64,000 nucleotides of DNA from Bradyrhizobium sp. CCBAU 53338 (lineage in GTDB: Bacteria; Pseudomonadota; Alphaproteobacteria; Rhizobiales; Xanthobacteraceae), in assembly GCF_015291665.1 (NCBI RefSeq), contig NZ_CP030048.1, forward strand, positions 4,774,001 to 4,838,000, read 5' to 3'. The notes under the pieces are model-generated. The model was given only the letters and a program-made list of their open reading frames with translations, was not told the DNA's origin and did no database searches. The translations under genes and the position numbers were made by a program. Position 1 is the first letter of the stretch. Each line of letters starts with the position of its first letter. This document shows, piece by piece, positions 1 to 8,649 of the stretch.

Positions 1-631
1 TGTCTCCCTCGTAAGTCCCACCGGCTTTTTTCAGCGCCTTGATGAAGGCGTCTTGAAGCGTGTGGCCATAGGCGTAGTCCGGCGTGATGAAGAACCATTT
101 CTTGCCGAACTTCTTCACCAACTCCGGCGTGACCGCGTTGGCGTCCATCGTCGTTGTGTTGCAGATCCGGAAGACATTCCATTTGCAGTTCGAGCCGGTG
201 ATCGGATCGGTGTGGCCGCCAGGGACGATATGGAAAATCTTCTTCTCGTTGGTGACTTGGGACATTGCATAGGCAATGCCGGAATTGACGTCACCGAGAA
301 TGACCGCCACATTGTCCCGGTCAATCAGCTTGCGGGTCTTCTGCACACCGGTCCCGACATCGTTCGCGGAATCCTCGACAAGAAGCTGAACCTGGCGACC
401 CAGGATGCCGCCCTTCTTGTTGATCTCGGCCTCAGCGTATTTGGCCCCGTCGACCTCGCTCTGAGCCAGCGCGGAGAGAACGCCCGTCAAGGGATTGACC
501 ATACCGATCTTCACCGGCTCGTCGGCGAGAGATTTGACGATGAAGGGAGCGCTGATCAATTGGCTTCCGGCAAGAACAACGCCGGACTTGATGAGCGAAC
601 GACGACTGATCGAAGGTTGAATTATAGCCAT
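1..631 (-). CDS. ABC transporter substrate-binding protein (branched-chain amino acid/urea type), partial
   Basis: The first 210 codons are present and the C-terminus lies beyond the window edge. The ATG at 631 follows a strong GGAGGT. The N-terminus carries a twin-arginine-like export signal (SRRSLIKSG), then the mature start DEPVKIGMVNPLTG. The segments AEAEINKKGGILGR, LVEDSANDVGTGVQ and ITPDYAYGHTLQDAF are typical of the periplasmic-binding-protein type I fold (Peripla_BP_6) that feeds Liv/Urt-type ABC importers. The protein should bind a small amino acid, amide or urea-like solute in the periplasm. No permease is visible, so the partners are either to the left or elsewhere. The family call is secure; the ligand is not. 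Confidence 0.9.
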   Translation of the reverse strand, partial: MAIIQPSISRRSLIKSGVVLAGSQLISAPFIVKSLADEPVKIGMVNPLTGVLSALAQSEVDGAKYAEAEINKKGGILGRQVQLLVEDSANDVGTGVQKTRKLIDRDNVAVILGDVNSGIAYAMSQVTNEKKIFHIVPGGHTDPITGSNCKWNVFRICNTTTMDANAVTPELVKKFGKKWFFITPDYAYGHTLQDAFIKALKKAGGTYEGD

Positions 632-1065
632 TCCAGACCTCCCTGTTCTCTCGTTTGACGATGTTAGTTCATAAGACGAATCATTCCGGTTGCCGCGAAG
701 AGCAGGAGACGTCACACGTCTCCGAGATCACGGGCGATTTGACATCGCTGTTTTGACTTGGGGGGGCCTGCCGCGCAGCACCAGGCGGCAGCCCTCATCG
801 CGTCCCGGTGGCAGACTGCACCGGTTTCCGAACGGCAAAAATCCACAATTGGTCTAACCGGTGAACACGCTTTCGTGCTCGGCGATTGTTCTTCGACAAT
901 CCTGTTGCTGCGCAACATCGAAGACGCGCCCGTGAGCGGCAGATCAACGCGTCAGCAAACCCAAAGCCGCAGCAGCCAAATCTCGAGCGCGCTCTCCATC
1001 TTGGAAGGGGCCGGCGTTCAAGCAATGATCTGCTTGAACGAAGTTTCCGTCTTGTCGCTCGACGT
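632..1065. other. Intergenic stretch, no convincing gene
   Basis: About 430 bases separate two minus-strand genes. Open frames here on both strands are rich in Arg/Cys and match no family I recognise. The stretch contains the promoter side of the binding-protein gene at 631 and an inverted repeat at 1015-1040. I see nothing else. Confidence 0.5.
1015..1040. repeat. Perfect 10-bp inverted repeat
   Basis: CGTTCAAGCA (1015-1024) and TGCTTGAACG (1031-1040) flank the 6-base loop ATGATC. It lies 26 bases beyond the stop of the small minus-strand ORF at 1066. No T-run follows on either strand, so it is either a weak terminator or RNA-processing hairpin, or an operator. Confidence 0.5.
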
Positions 1066-1191
1066 CTAGACATCGACGAAAGTCGAGGTGTCGCAGCCCC
1101 TTGTTTCGATCGCGACGGTCGTCAGATCCATGACGTCCGACGATCGCAGCGCCTGTACACGCGCGACCTGCCGGTCCAGCCCGACTATCAT
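1066..1191 (-). CDS. Small ORF, hypothetical 41-residue protein
   Basis: Reading leftward from ATG 1191 to TAG 1066 gives a 41-residue peptide beginning MIVGLDRQVARVQAL and ending ETRGCDTSTFVDV. The amino-acid mix looks like a real protein, with no Arg/Pro-rich shadow character. The same frame stays open upstream (reading SDNAISARVPPDRQLHR), so the start could be the TTG at 1197 or further up. It lies just downstream of the YunG-like gene on the same strand and may be cotranscribed. I recognise no domain. It could also be the tail of a decayed gene. Confidence 0.4.
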   Translation of the reverse strand: MIVGLDRQVARVQALRSSDVMDLTTVAIETRGCDTSTFVDV

Positions 1192-1253
1192 CCGGTGCAA
1201 TTGTCGGTCAGGTGGGACGCGCGCCGAAATGGCGTTGTCCGACCTGATCGCTG

Positions 1254-1613
1254 CTATTGACCTGATTTGGTGCCGCGCTCCTGAAAAGCTGCTCTGAGTT
1301 CACGCAGCTGCTGGCTCGTCGCGCCCAACTCCGCCTCCATCCGATTGGTCGGCAAGTCCGTGTAAGCGATCGGCCGATCGAACTGGCTCGCCGTGAAGTC
1401 ATATCGCCGCCCATCGATCCTGTTGTAGAAATGATCGCCGGCCGGCAGCGGCGTCTTCAGCAACTCGCCTCCGAAGAGTTCGTGAATGAGCAGCGCCGTG
1501 ACGTTGCATTGGCCTGCCGCAGGATTGCCGGCCGTCCATTGGCTGGCCGTCGACAGCGACCAAGCCTTGAACAGCGCAGCTTGAACTGCATGAGGATCGA
1601 AGCTCATCGTCAC
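1254..1613 (-). CDS. YunG-like family protein
   Basis: A 119-residue cytosolic protein starting GTG-ACG-ATG; the ATG three codons in is an equally possible start. The features WSLSTASQW, NPAAGQCNVTALLIHELFGGELLKT and HFYNRIDGRRYDFTASQF resemble the small YunG-type family, with a conserved QC-x-VTALL core that recalls a papain-like Cys near a helix start. The biochemical role is unknown. It stands between the TRAP binding-protein gene's terminator and a possible small downstream ORF, both on the same strand. Confidence 0.7.
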   Translation of the reverse strand: MTMSFDPHAVQAALFKAWSLSTASQWTAGNPAAGQCNVTALLIHELFGGELLKTPLPAGDHFYNRIDGRRYDFTASQFDRPIAYTDLPTNRMEAELGATSQQLRELRAAFQERGTKSGQ

Positions 1614-1644
1614 GTCTCATCTCGTGAGGGCGTCCTCAAGCAAA

Positions 1645-1670
1645 GGCCCCGGAGCTTTCGCTCCGGGGCC
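1645..1670 (-). terminator. Rho-independent terminator of the first TRAP binding-protein gene
   Basis: A perfect 11-bp stem (GGCCCCGGAGC at 1645-1655, GCTCCGGGGCC at 1660-1670) has a 4-base loop. On the minus strand it is followed by TTTGCTT. It lies 20 bases after the stop at 1691. Confidence 0.9.
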
Positions 1671-1690
1671 GACTTCGCGAGATGCTGCGC

Positions 1691-2779
<1,089 letters not shown>

Positions 2780-3167
2780 GTTGTCCTGCCCTGATGGATT
2801 TACGATTGCGGGCCTTCTTGTCGAGGCCTGACCGACAGCATGGCGCAGCGCCGGCTCGAATGCCATCGTGATCGCACTGCGGCATGGAAAAAGTCCTGCC
2901 TCGCAAGTGGTAGCCGGGTCACCCTTAAGACTTAAGTACTAGCTCAGCGCTCGGGTGGCGCCTGCGCGAAGGTTTGACCGGGGCGGCGGCATCTCGCCGG
3001 CGAGCGAGCCAGATTTCGGATTAAGCGATGATCGCAATTTGCCACTGTTTTGCCCGACGGGTCAAGCCCGCCTCCATCCGGCCGTCATTGCGGGGAGCCC
3101 CCGCATCTACTGTGCATGGGGTTGTTTTCTCGAATATTGAGTGCGCCCTCCACCGCGGCAAAGAAAA
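2780..3167. other. Intergenic region with tandem CTTAAG palindromes
   Basis: There is no gene in this 388-base stretch between the two TRAP binding-protein genes. CTTAAG occurs twice in tandem at 2924-2936 (CTTAAG-A-CTTAAG), about 145 bases upstream of the start at 2779. It may be an operator or promoter element for that gene. A related inverted CTTAAG motif recurs at 8563-8582. Otherwise nothing is seen. Confidence 0.35.
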
Positions 3168-3193
3168 GCCCGGCCTCGCGAACGAGGCCGGGC
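3168..3193 (-). terminator. Rho-independent terminator of the second TRAP binding-protein gene
   Basis: An 11-bp perfect stem (GCCCGGCCTCG 3168-3178, CGAGGCCGGGC 3183-3193) has a 4-base loop. The minus-strand tail is TTTTCTTTG. It starts 28 bases after the stop codon at 3221. Confidence 0.92.
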
Positions 3194-3220
3194 CATTCAG
3201 TCCGACAGACTGGTCGTCGA

Positions 3221-4312
3221 TCAGCCGCGGGTGCGCGAACGGATCATGAAGCTGTCGTAGGTGTATTCGGCGACCTGCCACCACAGATATTCGTCGGAGC
3301 GGTAGGCCTGCATGGCGTCGATCGACTTCTTGAAGTCGGCGTTCTTGGCCGAGAGCTCGGCCCACAGTTCGTTGGTCGCCTTGAGGCAGGCTTCCAGCAC
3401 TTCGTTGGTGAAGGGACGGAGCTGCGTCCCGCCGGCGACCAGACGCTTCAGCGCGGACGGGTTCTGCATGTCGTAGCGCGCGGCCATCCAGCTGTTGGCG
3501 TTGGCCGTCGCGTTGGTGAGAATCGCCTGGTAGTTCTTCGGCAGCGAATTCCACTTGTCGAGGTTGGCGAAGGCATGGACCATCGGACCGCCTTCCCAGA
3601 AGCCCGGATAGTAATAGTACTTCGCAACCTTGGCGAAGCCGAGCTTCTCGTCATCGTACGGGCCGACCCACTCGGCCGCGTCGATGGTGCCCTTCTCCAG
3701 CGCCGGATAGATGTCGCCGCCGGCGAGTTGCTGCGGCACCACGCCGACCTTCTGCAGCACCTGGCCGGCAATGCCGCCGATGCGGAATTTCAGGCCCGAC
3801 AGATCCGCAACGGTCTTGATCTCCTTGCGGAACCAGCCGCCCATCTGGGTGCCGGTGTTGCCGCAGGCAAAGCCGATCACGTTCGACTTCTTGAAGAACT
3901 CGTTGCCGAGCTGCTCGCCGCCGCCCTGGTACCACCAGGAGTTCTGCTGGCGCGCGTTGAGGCCGAACGGCACCGAGGCGTAGATCGCCCAGGTCGGGTC
4001 CTTGCCGACATAGTAGTACGACACGGTGTGGCACATCTCGACCGTGCCGTTCGAGGTCGCATCGAGCGCCTGCAGGCCGGGGACGATTTCGCCGCCCGCG
4101 AACACCTGGATCTGGAATTTGTTGTCGGTCATCTCGGCGACGTACTTCGCCACCTGCTCACCGCCGCCATAGATCGTGTCGAGCGACTTCGGGAAGCTCG
4201 ACGTCATGCGCCACTTGATCTCGGGCGAAGACTGCGCAATCGCCGGCGAGGCTACCGCGGCGGTCGCCGCCGCGCCTGCTGCCGACACTTTCAGAAAATC
4301 ACGACGCTTCAT
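3221..4312 (-). CDS. TRAP transporter substrate-binding protein, TakP-like (copy 2)
   Basis: A 363-residue close paralogue of the neighbouring copy, with the same Tat signal (MKRRDFLKVSAAGAAATAAV) and the same core (RIGGIAGQVLQKVGVVPQQ, AGGDIYPALEKGTIDAAEW, GPYDDEKLGFAKVAKYYYYP). The start is preceded by AGGAGAGACC. Differences cluster where TakP contacts the ligand and in the loop after the signal peptide: copy 2 has MCHTVSYYYVGKDPTWAIYA, copy 1 IGHTASYYYFGKDPTFTFGS. This suggests divergence in substrate. The gene is separately terminated, so the two are probably regulated independently. Membrane subunits are not in the window. Confidence 0.93.
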   Translation of the reverse strand: MKRRDFLKVSAAGAAATAAVASPAIAQSSPEIKWRMTSSFPKSLDTIYGGGEQVAKYVAEMTDNKFQIQVFAGGEIVPGLQALDATSNGTVEMCHTVSYYYVGKDPTWAIYASVPFGLNARQQNSWWYQGGGEQLGNEFFKKSNVIGFACGNTGTQMGGWFRKEIKTVADLSGLKFRIGGIAGQVLQKVGVVPQQLAGGDIYPALEKGTIDAAEWVGPYDDEKLGFAKVAKYYYYPGFWEGGPMVHAFANLDKWNSLPKNYQAILTNATANANSWMAARYDMQNPSALKRLVAGGTQLRPFTNEVLEACLKATNELWAELSAKNADFKKSIDAMQAYRSDEYLWWQVAEYTYDSFMIRSRTRG

Positions 4313-4509
4313 CTTCAGGTCTCTCCTTGCTGGGGCATTTCCCCGAACTTCTTCTTTGCTGCCGCTCGTTCCGGCGACGCGGCGTTCAAGCCTGCGTCAA
4401 GCCGAAGGGGCTTCGCCGCCGTGGGCATTTAACACGGAAGCTACTCTCGCGGAACGCGACAATGGCATGACAGGGGGCGACGAAAGTCGCATGTTCCCTG
4501 ACGTCTGGC

Positions 4510-5652
4510 TTAAGCCGTTGCGATGGCGCCCTTGAGCTGGTCCCGGACCTGTCCCGCAATGGCGCGGTAGATCGCCGCATGGGGCCCATCGGGCTCGCTG
4601 TCCACGACGGGATTGCCGGCATCCGAAGTCGCGCGAATCGCCATGTGCAGCGGGATCTCGCCCAGGAACGGTACTCCGAGCTTCTCCGCCTCGTGGCGCG
4701 CGCCGCCATGGCCGAAGATGTCCGATTTCGTGCCGCAATGCGGGCACTGGAAATAGCTCATGTTCTCGACGATGCCGAGCACGGGCACGTTGACCTTCCT
4801 GAACATGGCAAGGCCGCGCCGTGCGTCGATCAGGGACAGGTCCTGCGGGGTCGAGACGATCACGGCACCCTTCAGCGGCACGTTCTGCGCCAGCGTCAGC
4901 TGCGCATCGCCAGTGCCCGGCGGCATGTCGACCACGAGCACGTCGAGCGTGCCCCATGCGACATCGCGCAGCATCTGCGTTACCGCCGACATCACCATCG
5001 GGCCGCGCCAGATCATCGCGGTCTCTTCCTCGACCAGGAAGCCGATCGACATGATGGCGAGGCCGAAGCGCCGGAGCGGAATCATCTTGCGCTCGCCATC
5101 CAGCTCCGGCTTCTCGTGCAGGCCGGTCAGCCGCGGCACCGAAGGGCCGTAGATGTCGGCATCGAGCAGCCCGACCTTGAGACCGAGGTCGCGCAGGCCC
5201 AATGCCAGATTGAGCGCGGTGGTCGACTTGCCGACACCGCCCTTGCCGGAGGCGACCGCGATCACAGCAGCGACGCCCGGAATCTCGGACTGCCGCGCCA
5301 TCGGCGATTGGGCGCCGCCCTGCGGCGCCGGCTTGTGAGCGTGGACCGGCTGCACGCCGGGTGCGCCGCGACTCGGCTGCGGGGGCGGCGGCGGAGCAGC
5401 GCCCGCCTTGCGCTCGGCGGTCAGCGCCACCATCACGGTGGTGACGCCGGGAAGGCCGCGCACGGCGGCCTCGGCCTCGGCCCGGACGGATTCCCAGGCC
5501 CGCGCCTCGGCGGCATCCACGTTGATCGAGAAGAACACCTTGCCGTCGGACGCGCTGATCGCGCTCAGCACATTGGCATTGGTGAGCGCGACCCCGCGGG
5601 GCGACTTGATCTTGGCGAGGCTGTCGAGGACCTGTTGCTGCGTCACGCTCAA
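4510..5652 (-). CDS. apbC: Mrp/ApbC-family iron-sulfur cluster carrier ATPase
   Basis: A 380-residue cytosolic P-loop protein. An N-terminal MIP18/DUF59 domain (about 1-85, with the helix QQQVLDSLAKI) is followed by a Pro-rich linker, then an Mrp ATPase domain. Visible motifs are the deviant Walker A (VASGKGGVGKST), switch I (DADIYGPSVPRL), Walker B (VVDMPPGTGD) and the CPHC pair near the C-terminus that bridges a [4Fe-4S] cluster between monomers. The start is TTG at 5652, with AGGAGATGCGC upstream. The role is transfer of Fe-S clusters to apoproteins. It is a stand-alone gene between the TRAP gene and a VOC gene on the same strand. Confidence 0.93.
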   Translation of the reverse strand: MSVTQQQVLDSLAKIKSPRGVALTNANVLSAISASDGKVFFSINVDAAEARAWESVRAEAEAAVRGLPGVTTVMVALTAERKAGAAPPPPPQPSRGAPGVQPVHAHKPAPQGGAQSPMARQSEIPGVAAVIAVASGKGGVGKSTTALNLALGLRDLGLKVGLLDADIYGPSVPRLTGLHEKPELDGERKMIPLRRFGLAIMSIGFLVEEETAMIWRGPMVMSAVTQMLRDVAWGTLDVLVVDMPPGTGDAQLTLAQNVPLKGAVIVSTPQDLSLIDARRGLAMFRKVNVPVLGIVENMSYFQCPHCGTKSDIFGHGGARHEAEKLGVPFLGEIPLHMAIRATSDAGNPVVDSEPDGPHAAIYRAIAGQVRDQLKGAIATA

Positions 5653-5706
5653 AGCGCATCTCCTGGAAGTTCAAGATGCCCCATTAGAGCGGAAACGGCC
5701 AAAAGG

Positions 5707-6144
5707 CTACTGCCTGCCGATATCGTCAGCCATCTCGGCGGGCGCTGCCCCCTGCTCCTTCGCGGCCTCGTAATTGAGCTCGATCATGACCCCGTTGGGG
5801 TCGTGGACGAATATCTGCCAGAGGTCGCCGCCGGGCACCTGTCGGGAGTCGAATTTCATGCCTTTGGACGTCAGGCGCTGCTTCATGCCGTCGAAGCCGC
5901 GGCTGACGAAGGCGACGTGGTGGACGACGCCGGAATCCGGCTTTTGCGGCTCGGAGGTCGGGGAAATGTCGACGAGGTGCACCACCGGCTTGCCCTCGCT
6001 GTACATCCACGCCCCCGGGAAGGCGAAATTCGGCCGGGCGCCTTTTTCGAGACCCAGCACGTCCTCGTAGAAGCTGACCGTCTCGGCCAGATTCCGGGTC
6101 CGGATATTGAAATGATCGAGGACGCCGACGCTTATTCCGCCCAT
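5707..6144 (-). CDS. VOC (glyoxalase/dioxygenase-fold) family protein
   Basis: 145 residues. ATG 6144 has AAGGGAGC upstream; the open frame continues further up but is not protein-like. The sequence VGVLDHFNIRTRNLAETVSF starts the first beta-alpha-beta-beta-beta repeat, with the metal-ligand His in LDHFNI. The second repeat begins VHHVAFVSRGFDGM and ends with the metal-ligand Glu in VMIELNYE. This is the pattern of small metal-dependent VOC proteins such as glyoxalase I, methylmalonyl-CoA epimerase and ring-cleavage enzymes. The substrate cannot be told. It is divergently transcribed from the dehydrogenase gene at 6336. Confidence 0.88.
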   Translation of the reverse strand: MGGISVGVLDHFNIRTRNLAETVSFYEDVLGLEKGARPNFAFPGAWMYSEGKPVVHLVDISPTSEPQKPDSGVVHHVAFVSRGFDGMKQRLTSKGMKFDSRQVPGGDLWQIFVHDPNGVMIELNYEAAKEQGAAPAEMADDIGRQ

Positions 6145-6335
6145 GCTTTCGCTCCCTTGTTTTGAAGTCCTTGAGGTCCGCCATCCTAGCACAGGAGGCC
6201 GCCAAACGAAGCCGTTGCCCTCTGCCCGCAAGGGTTTATGGTGCGCCCGGCCCGCCCTCGGGCGGAACCTCAAGGACCCCGGCTGGCGCCCCCTCGCCCG
6301 GCTGCAACCGTAAAACTCAAGCTACGGACACACAC

Positions 6336-7208
6336 ATGGCTAAAGTCGCTTTCCTCGGTCTCGGCGTGATGGGCTTCCCCATGGCCGGACACCTCGTGAA
6401 AAAAGGGGGCCATGAGGTCACCGTCTACAACCGCACCGCCGCCAAGGCGAAGGAGTGGGCGGACAAGTTCGGCGGCAAGACCGCGGCGACCCCGAAGACC
6501 GCGGCCGAGGGCCAGGACTTCGTGATGTGCTGCGTCGGCAACGACAACGATCTGCGCGCGGTCACGATCGGCCCAGACGGCGCCTTCGCCGGCATGAAGA
6601 AGGGCGCGACCTTCGTCGACCACACCACCGCCTCCGCCGAAGTCGCGCGCGAGCTCGACGCGGCCGCGACCAAGGCCGGCTTCAAGTTCATCGACGCCCC
6701 CGTCTCCGGCGGCCAGGCCGGCGCCGAGAACGGCGTGCTGACGGTGATGTGCGGCGGTGCCCAGGACGTCTATGCCGGCGCAGAGCCGATCATCACGGGC
6801 GCCTATGCGCGGATGTGCAAACTGCTCGGGCCAGCCGGGAGCGGCCAGCTGACCAAGATGGTCAACCAGATCTGCATCGCCGGCCTAGTGCAGGGCCTCT
6901 CCGAGGGCATTCACTTCGCCCAGAAGAGCGGCCTCGACGTCGCCGCGGTGATCGAGACCATCTCCAAGGGCGCGGCGCAGTCCTGGCAGATGGAGAACCG
7001 CTACAAGACCATGAAAGAGGGCAAGTACGATTTCGGCTTCGCTGTCGAATGGATGCGCAAGGACCTCTCGATCGCGCTGGCTGAGGCTCGCCGCAACGGT
7101 GCCAATCTTCCGGTCACCGCGCTGGTCGACCAGTTCTATGCCGAGGTCGAGAAGATGGGTGGCAAACGCTGGGATACGTCGAGCCTGCTCGCGCGCCTGT
7201 CGCGCTGA
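6336..7208 (+). CDS. NAD(P)-dependent beta-hydroxyacid dehydrogenase (3-hydroxyisobutyrate dehydrogenase-like)
   Basis: 290 residues. The Rossmann nucleotide-binding start is MAKVAFLGLGVMGFPMAGHL. The substrate-binding signature is DAPVSGGQAGAENGVLTVM, the catalytic Lys lies in GSGQLTKMVNQI, and the C-terminal helix has KDLSIALAEAR. It should oxidise a 3-hydroxy acid such as 3-hydroxyisobutyrate, or reduce a semialdehyde, in the cytosol. The start is set by the Rossmann motif because the Shine-Dalgarno sequence is poor. It lies 23 bases ahead of the antiporter gene, which may be cotranscribed. Confidence 0.9.
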   Translation: MAKVAFLGLGVMGFPMAGHLVKKGGHEVTVYNRTAAKAKEWADKFGGKTAATPKTAAEGQDFVMCCVGNDNDLRAVTIGPDGAFAGMKKGATFVDHTTASAEVARELDAAATKAGFKFIDAPVSGGQAGAENGVLTVMCGGAQDVYAGAEPIITGAYARMCKLLGPAGSGQLTKMVNQICIAGLVQGLSEGIHFAQKSGLDVAAVIETISKGAAQSWQMENRYKTMKEGKYDFGFAVEWMRKDLSIALAEARRNGANLPVTALVDQFYAEVEKMGGKRWDTSSLLARLSR

Positions 7209-7231
7209 TACCTGACGAAGCGAATTCCGCC

Positions 7232-8509
7232 TTGCTGATCGCGATCACCGCACTCTTCGTTCTCGCCTATGCAGCGATCGCGCTCGAACATCCGATCGGG
7301 ATCAACAAGAGTGCGTCCGCGCTGCTCGGCGCGGGCCTGCTCTGGATGATCTATGGGATCACGACGGGCGACCACGCTCTGGTCGGCCGTCAGCTCGACG
7401 ATTCCGTCGCCTCGACCGCACAGATCGTGTTCTTCCTGATCGGCGCGATGACGATCGTCGAGGTGATCGACGCCCATGACGGTTTCGAAGTCATCACTTC
7501 CCGCATCGGCACGACCAGCCAGGTCAAGCTGATATGGCTGGTCGCCTTCGTGGCCTTTTTCCTCAGCTCTATCCTGGACAATTTGACGACGACCATCGTC
7601 ATGATTTCGCTGATCCAGCGCCTGATCGCGCGGCGCGAGGACCGCCTGCTGTTCGCCTCCCTCATCGTCATAGCCGCCAATGCCGGCGGCGCATGGACCG
7701 TGATTGGCGACGTTACCACCACAATGCTGTGGATCGGCGGCCAGATCTCGCCGCTTAACATCATGAGCGGTGTGTTCCTGCCCTCCCTGATCAACCTGCT
7801 CGTGCCGCTGGCGGCGATCAGCTTTGCACTGAAGGGCAAGACCATCGCGCCGCCTCCGAAAGACGGCAATATGCTCGGCGTCGACCAGGTCGAGCGCAAT
7901 CTGATGTTCTTTCTCGGGCTCGGCGTGCTGATCGCGGTGCCCGCCTTCAAGGCGGCCACGCATCTGCCACCGTTTATGGGCGTGCTGCTCGGACTCGGCC
8001 TCGTCTGGCTGGTCGGCGACATCGTCCATCGCGGCAAGGATGAGCATGTTCGCCGTCCCCTGTCGCTCGCGCACGCGCTCACGCAGATCGACATGGGCTC
8101 GATCGTATTCTTCGTCGGCATCCTGCTCGCGGTCGCCTGCCTCGAACATGTGAGCCTGCTCTCGATGCTGGCGAAATGGCTGGATGCCACGATCGGCCGC
8201 CAGGACATCATCGTCGTCGTGCTCGGTCTGCTCAGCGCCATCATCGACAACGTGCCGCTGGTGGCCGCGACCATGGGCATGTACGACCTCGGCCACTACC
8301 CGCCAGACAGCTTCCTTTGGGAGTTCATCGCCTATTGCGCCGGCACCGGCGGCTCGATCCTGATCATCGGTTCGGCCGCAGGCGTCGCCGCCATGGGGCT
8401 CGAGCGGATCGAGTTCCTCTGGTACGCCCGCCGCATCGCGGTACCCGCGCTCGCGGGCTATCTGGCCGGCGCAGTGGTCTATGTCGCGCAGCACGCGTGG
8501 CTGCACTGA
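7232..8509 (+). CDS. Sodium:proton antiporter, NhaD family
   Basis: A 425-residue polytopic inner-membrane protein of about 11-12 hydrophobic segments. FLSSILDNLTTTIVMISLIQ and SAIIDNVPLVAATMGMYDL are the paired half-helix motifs with conserved Asp-Asn that carry Na+/H+ in NhaD and other ion-transporter superfamily members. AANAGGAWTVIGDVTTTMLW is a further signature. The start is a TTG (7232) without a strong ribosome site; the frame stays open a little upstream, so the start is uncertain. The likely role is Na+ extrusion and pH homeostasis. It follows the dehydrogenase gene closely. Confidence 0.88.
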   Translation: MLIAITALFVLAYAAIALEHPIGINKSASALLGAGLLWMIYGITTGDHALVGRQLDDSVASTAQIVFFLIGAMTIVEVIDAHDGFEVITSRIGTTSQVKLIWLVAFVAFFLSSILDNLTTTIVMISLIQRLIARREDRLLFASLIVIAANAGGAWTVIGDVTTTMLWIGGQISPLNIMSGVFLPSLINLLVPLAAISFALKGKTIAPPPKDGNMLGVDQVERNLMFFLGLGVLIAVPAFKAATHLPPFMGVLLGLGLVWLVGDIVHRGKDEHVRRPLSLAHALTQIDMGSIVFFVGILLAVACLEHVSLLSMLAKWLDATIGRQDIIVVVLGLLSAIIDNVPLVAATMGMYDLGHYPPDSFLWEFIAYCAGTGGSILIIGSAAGVAAMGLERIEFLWYARRIAVPALAGYLAGAVVYVAQHAWLH

Positions 8510-8532
8510 GCGGCAACTGCCGGGGGCCCGAA

Positions 8533-8548
8533 TTAACATCCGGTTAAC
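8533..8548. promoter_or_regulatory. CtrA-type binding site
   Basis: TTAA-CATCCGG-TTAAC matches the full CtrA consensus TTAA-N7-TTAA(C). It lies about 100 bases upstream of the histidine kinase start at 8650. Binding is inferred. Confidence 0.6.
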
Positions 8549-8562
8549 GTAATTTTTTAGCT

Positions 8563-8582
8563 CCTTAAGTCACCTCTTAAGG
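8563..8582. promoter_or_regulatory. Inverted repeat CCTTAAG-N6-CTTAAGG, operator-like
   Basis: A perfect 7-bp inverted repeat (8563-8569 and 8576-8582) lies immediately downstream of the CtrA-like site and upstream of the kinase gene. As direct half-sites it reads TTAA-N8-TTAA, one base longer than a CtrA site. Confidence 0.45.
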
Positions 8583-8649
8583 ATTTCTTGCCAGAGATAG
8601 ACAATGCAGAAGGCCCGCGTCCGACGTGGGCAGGAATCGTTGTTGCTTG

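Noticed and set aside
3050..4432. A 460-codon plus-strand open frame across the second TRAP gene
   Set aside because: It lies antisense to a clear TRAP binding-protein gene and has Arg/His/Leu-rich shadow composition with no domain. High G+C makes such frames common.
4397..5674. A 425-codon minus-strand open frame over the apbC gene
   Set aside because: Alternate frame of the Mrp/ApbC ATPase; Arg/Gly-rich and without motifs, whereas the other frame has full Walker motifs.
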